Shown here: positions 63,255 to 64,000 of the stretch, in pieces
How positions within the stretch are numbered: position 1 is the stretch's first letter
How the letters are laid out: every line of letters starts with the position of its first letter
Assembly: GCF_030818775.1 (NCBI RefSeq)
Contig: NZ_JAUTAU010000001.1
Span: forward strand, 4,158,001-4,222,000
Length of the DNA: 64,000 nucleotides
Source of the DNA: Bacillus sp. SORGH_AS_0510
Lineage (GTDB): Bacteria; Bacillota; Bacilli; Bacillales; Cytobacillaceae
Direction of reading: 5' to 3'
Made by a program: the position numbers and the translations under genes
Notes under the pieces: model-generated
What the model was told of the DNA's origin: nothing
What the model saw: only the letters and a program-made list of their open reading frames with translations
Databases searched by the model: none

Positions 63255-64000
63255 CTAGTTAAATAGTGTCTCTCCAATAAAACTTCCCTTTTTAACCCCT
63301 GGCAAACAAGCAAAAATCGCACTTCCACGATGGGAGGTATATTCGTTTAATTTATCCATATTAGCTAGTCTCTGTTGAATAGGGATAAATTGCTTACTTG
63401 GCTTTCGCTGAAAAGCTAGGAACAACAGTCCTGCATCAAAACTTCCTGTTTTCTTATCCATCCCATCAGAATACGAATAGGCTCTGCGTAGAATCTGCTG
63501 TGACCCGTCGCCATGAGATAATCGAACATGCGAATCTGCCGGGATGGATTTTAGATCCACTTTATCAAATTCATTCTTTTTGCCAAACGGAGCGCCACTT
63601 ACACGATGTCTACCAAAGGTATTTTCTTGTTCCTTTAAATTGGTTCGATCCCAAACTTCGATAAACATTTGAATTCGTCTGACAACAAGGTAACTGCCAT
63701 CCACTAGCCAATCAGGACCGTCCCCAGGTTGAACCCATACCTGCTCGTTCATTACCTTTTCATTATTTACATCTGGATTAATGGTGCCGTCTTTAAAGCC
63801 AAACAAATTCCTTGGTGTTTCATTTTTTGTGTCTGCTTGTTTGGTACGCTGGAAGCCCGTTTGCGCCCAACGCAATGTTGCTTTCCCTCTCGCAATCCGA
63901 ATGAGGTTTCTTACAGCATGAAAAGCTACCTGCAAATCATCCGCGCAGGCTTGGATACATAAATCCCCGCCAGTCCATTCCTCTTCCAAAGCATCAAGTG
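63255..64000 (-). CDS. efeB: EfeB, DyP-type heme peroxidase (partial, N-terminus outside)
   Basis: 248 codons of the C-terminal part; the frame is open through the right window edge. Dye-decolourising peroxidase signatures: NLFGFKDGTINP with the GxxDG motif, GGDLCIQACADDLQVAFHAV, the heme-region arginine in FGRHRVSGAP, and RRAYSYSDG. EfeB proteins are secreted by Tat and help extract or oxidise iron for EfeU. First gene of the efeB-efeU transcript. Confidence 0.93.
   Translation of the reverse strand, partial: LDALEEEWTGGDLCIQACADDLQVAFHAVRNLIRIARGKATLRWAQTGFQRTKQADTKNETPRNLFGFKDGTINPDVNNEKVMNEQVWVQPGDGPDWLVDGSYLVVRRIQMFIEVWDRTNLKEQENTFGRHRVSGAPFGKKNEFDKVDLKSIPADSHVRLSHGDGSQQILRRAYSYSDGMDKKTGSFDAGLLFLAFQRKPSKQFIPIQQRLANMDKLNEYTSHRGSAIFACLPGVKKGSFIGETLFN

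Noticed and set aside
1..64000. Prophage, integrative element, tRNA or rRNA genes
   Set aside because: No integrase, structural phage genes, tRNA cloverleaf or rRNA sequence was recognised anywhere in the window.

Overview
This 64 kb window looks like chromosomal DNA of a Bacillaceae species, near Bacillus or Neobacillus. The reasons are low G+C, strong AGGAGG-type ribosome binding sites, frequent TTG and GTG starts, many U-tailed intrinsic terminators, and a gene set I recognise from Bacillus subtilis (yfmM, rlmCD, pdaA, yfkD/yfkE/yfkF, yfkH, yfkK, sinR, topB, ampS, queF, mscL). I see no rRNA, tRNA, CRISPR or phage block. Assignments come from reading the sequence; no database search was run.

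Layout. 1-3.8 kb: an unusual single-polypeptide ECF sigma/anti-sigma fusion (cut by the window edge) next to a normal split sigma/anti-sigma pair. 4-10.3 kb: a Dus tRNA-modifying enzyme, a polar amino-acid ABC importer behind a terminator-bearing leader that resembles a histidine T-box, and an ABC-2 exporter. 10.8-14.3 kb: ABC-F protein YfmM and small hypotheticals. 14.5-18.1 kb: a catabolic-looking MFS / TIM-barrel isomerase / RidA operon with a divergent YheO/DauR-type regulator. 18.6-28.8 kb: RlmCD, PdaA, a frameshifted NERD-domain gene, class I fumarase and the yfkD-yfkE-yfkF neighbourhood. 29-34.6 kb: a P1B-4 metal-efflux ATPase bracketed by two copies of an intergenic repeat, YihY/BrkB, YfkK and Map.

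34.8-37.6 kb: sinR with a convergent 42-residue SinI-like anti-repressor whose leader is a cyclic-di-GMP-I riboswitch, followed by the pseudouridine catabolic pair psuK-psuG. 38-43 kb: hutH behind an attenuator-like hairpin, and topB. 44-51 kb: MFS, AmpS, and a purine module (guanine riboswitch, NCS2 permease, Rieske oxygenase, divergent guanine deaminase). 51-55 kb: a secreted/membrane DUF6230-DUF6114-type cluster with a divergent GAF-LuxR regulator. 55-64 kb: preQ1 riboswitch-queF, mscL, a BI-1 family protein, an aromatic amino acid hydroxylase, an orphan ECF sigma factor, a lipid flippase and the EfeU/EfeB iron uptake genes.

The most striking non-genic signal is a set of intergenic tandem arrays. 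Three of them (9, 15 and 9 units) have largely unrelated unit sequences but the same 52-bp period, close to five helical turns. A degenerate fourth array shares this period, and a further array of ATTCTACAAA boxes recurs every 20-21 bp. Each 52-bp unit carries a short palindrome. The window also holds two copies of a ~183-bp MITE-like element with 12-bp terminal inverted repeats (one with a perfect 8-bp target duplication), a second dispersed repeat, and paired GGGGACTGTCCCC palindromes, one of which supplies the last codons of a gene.
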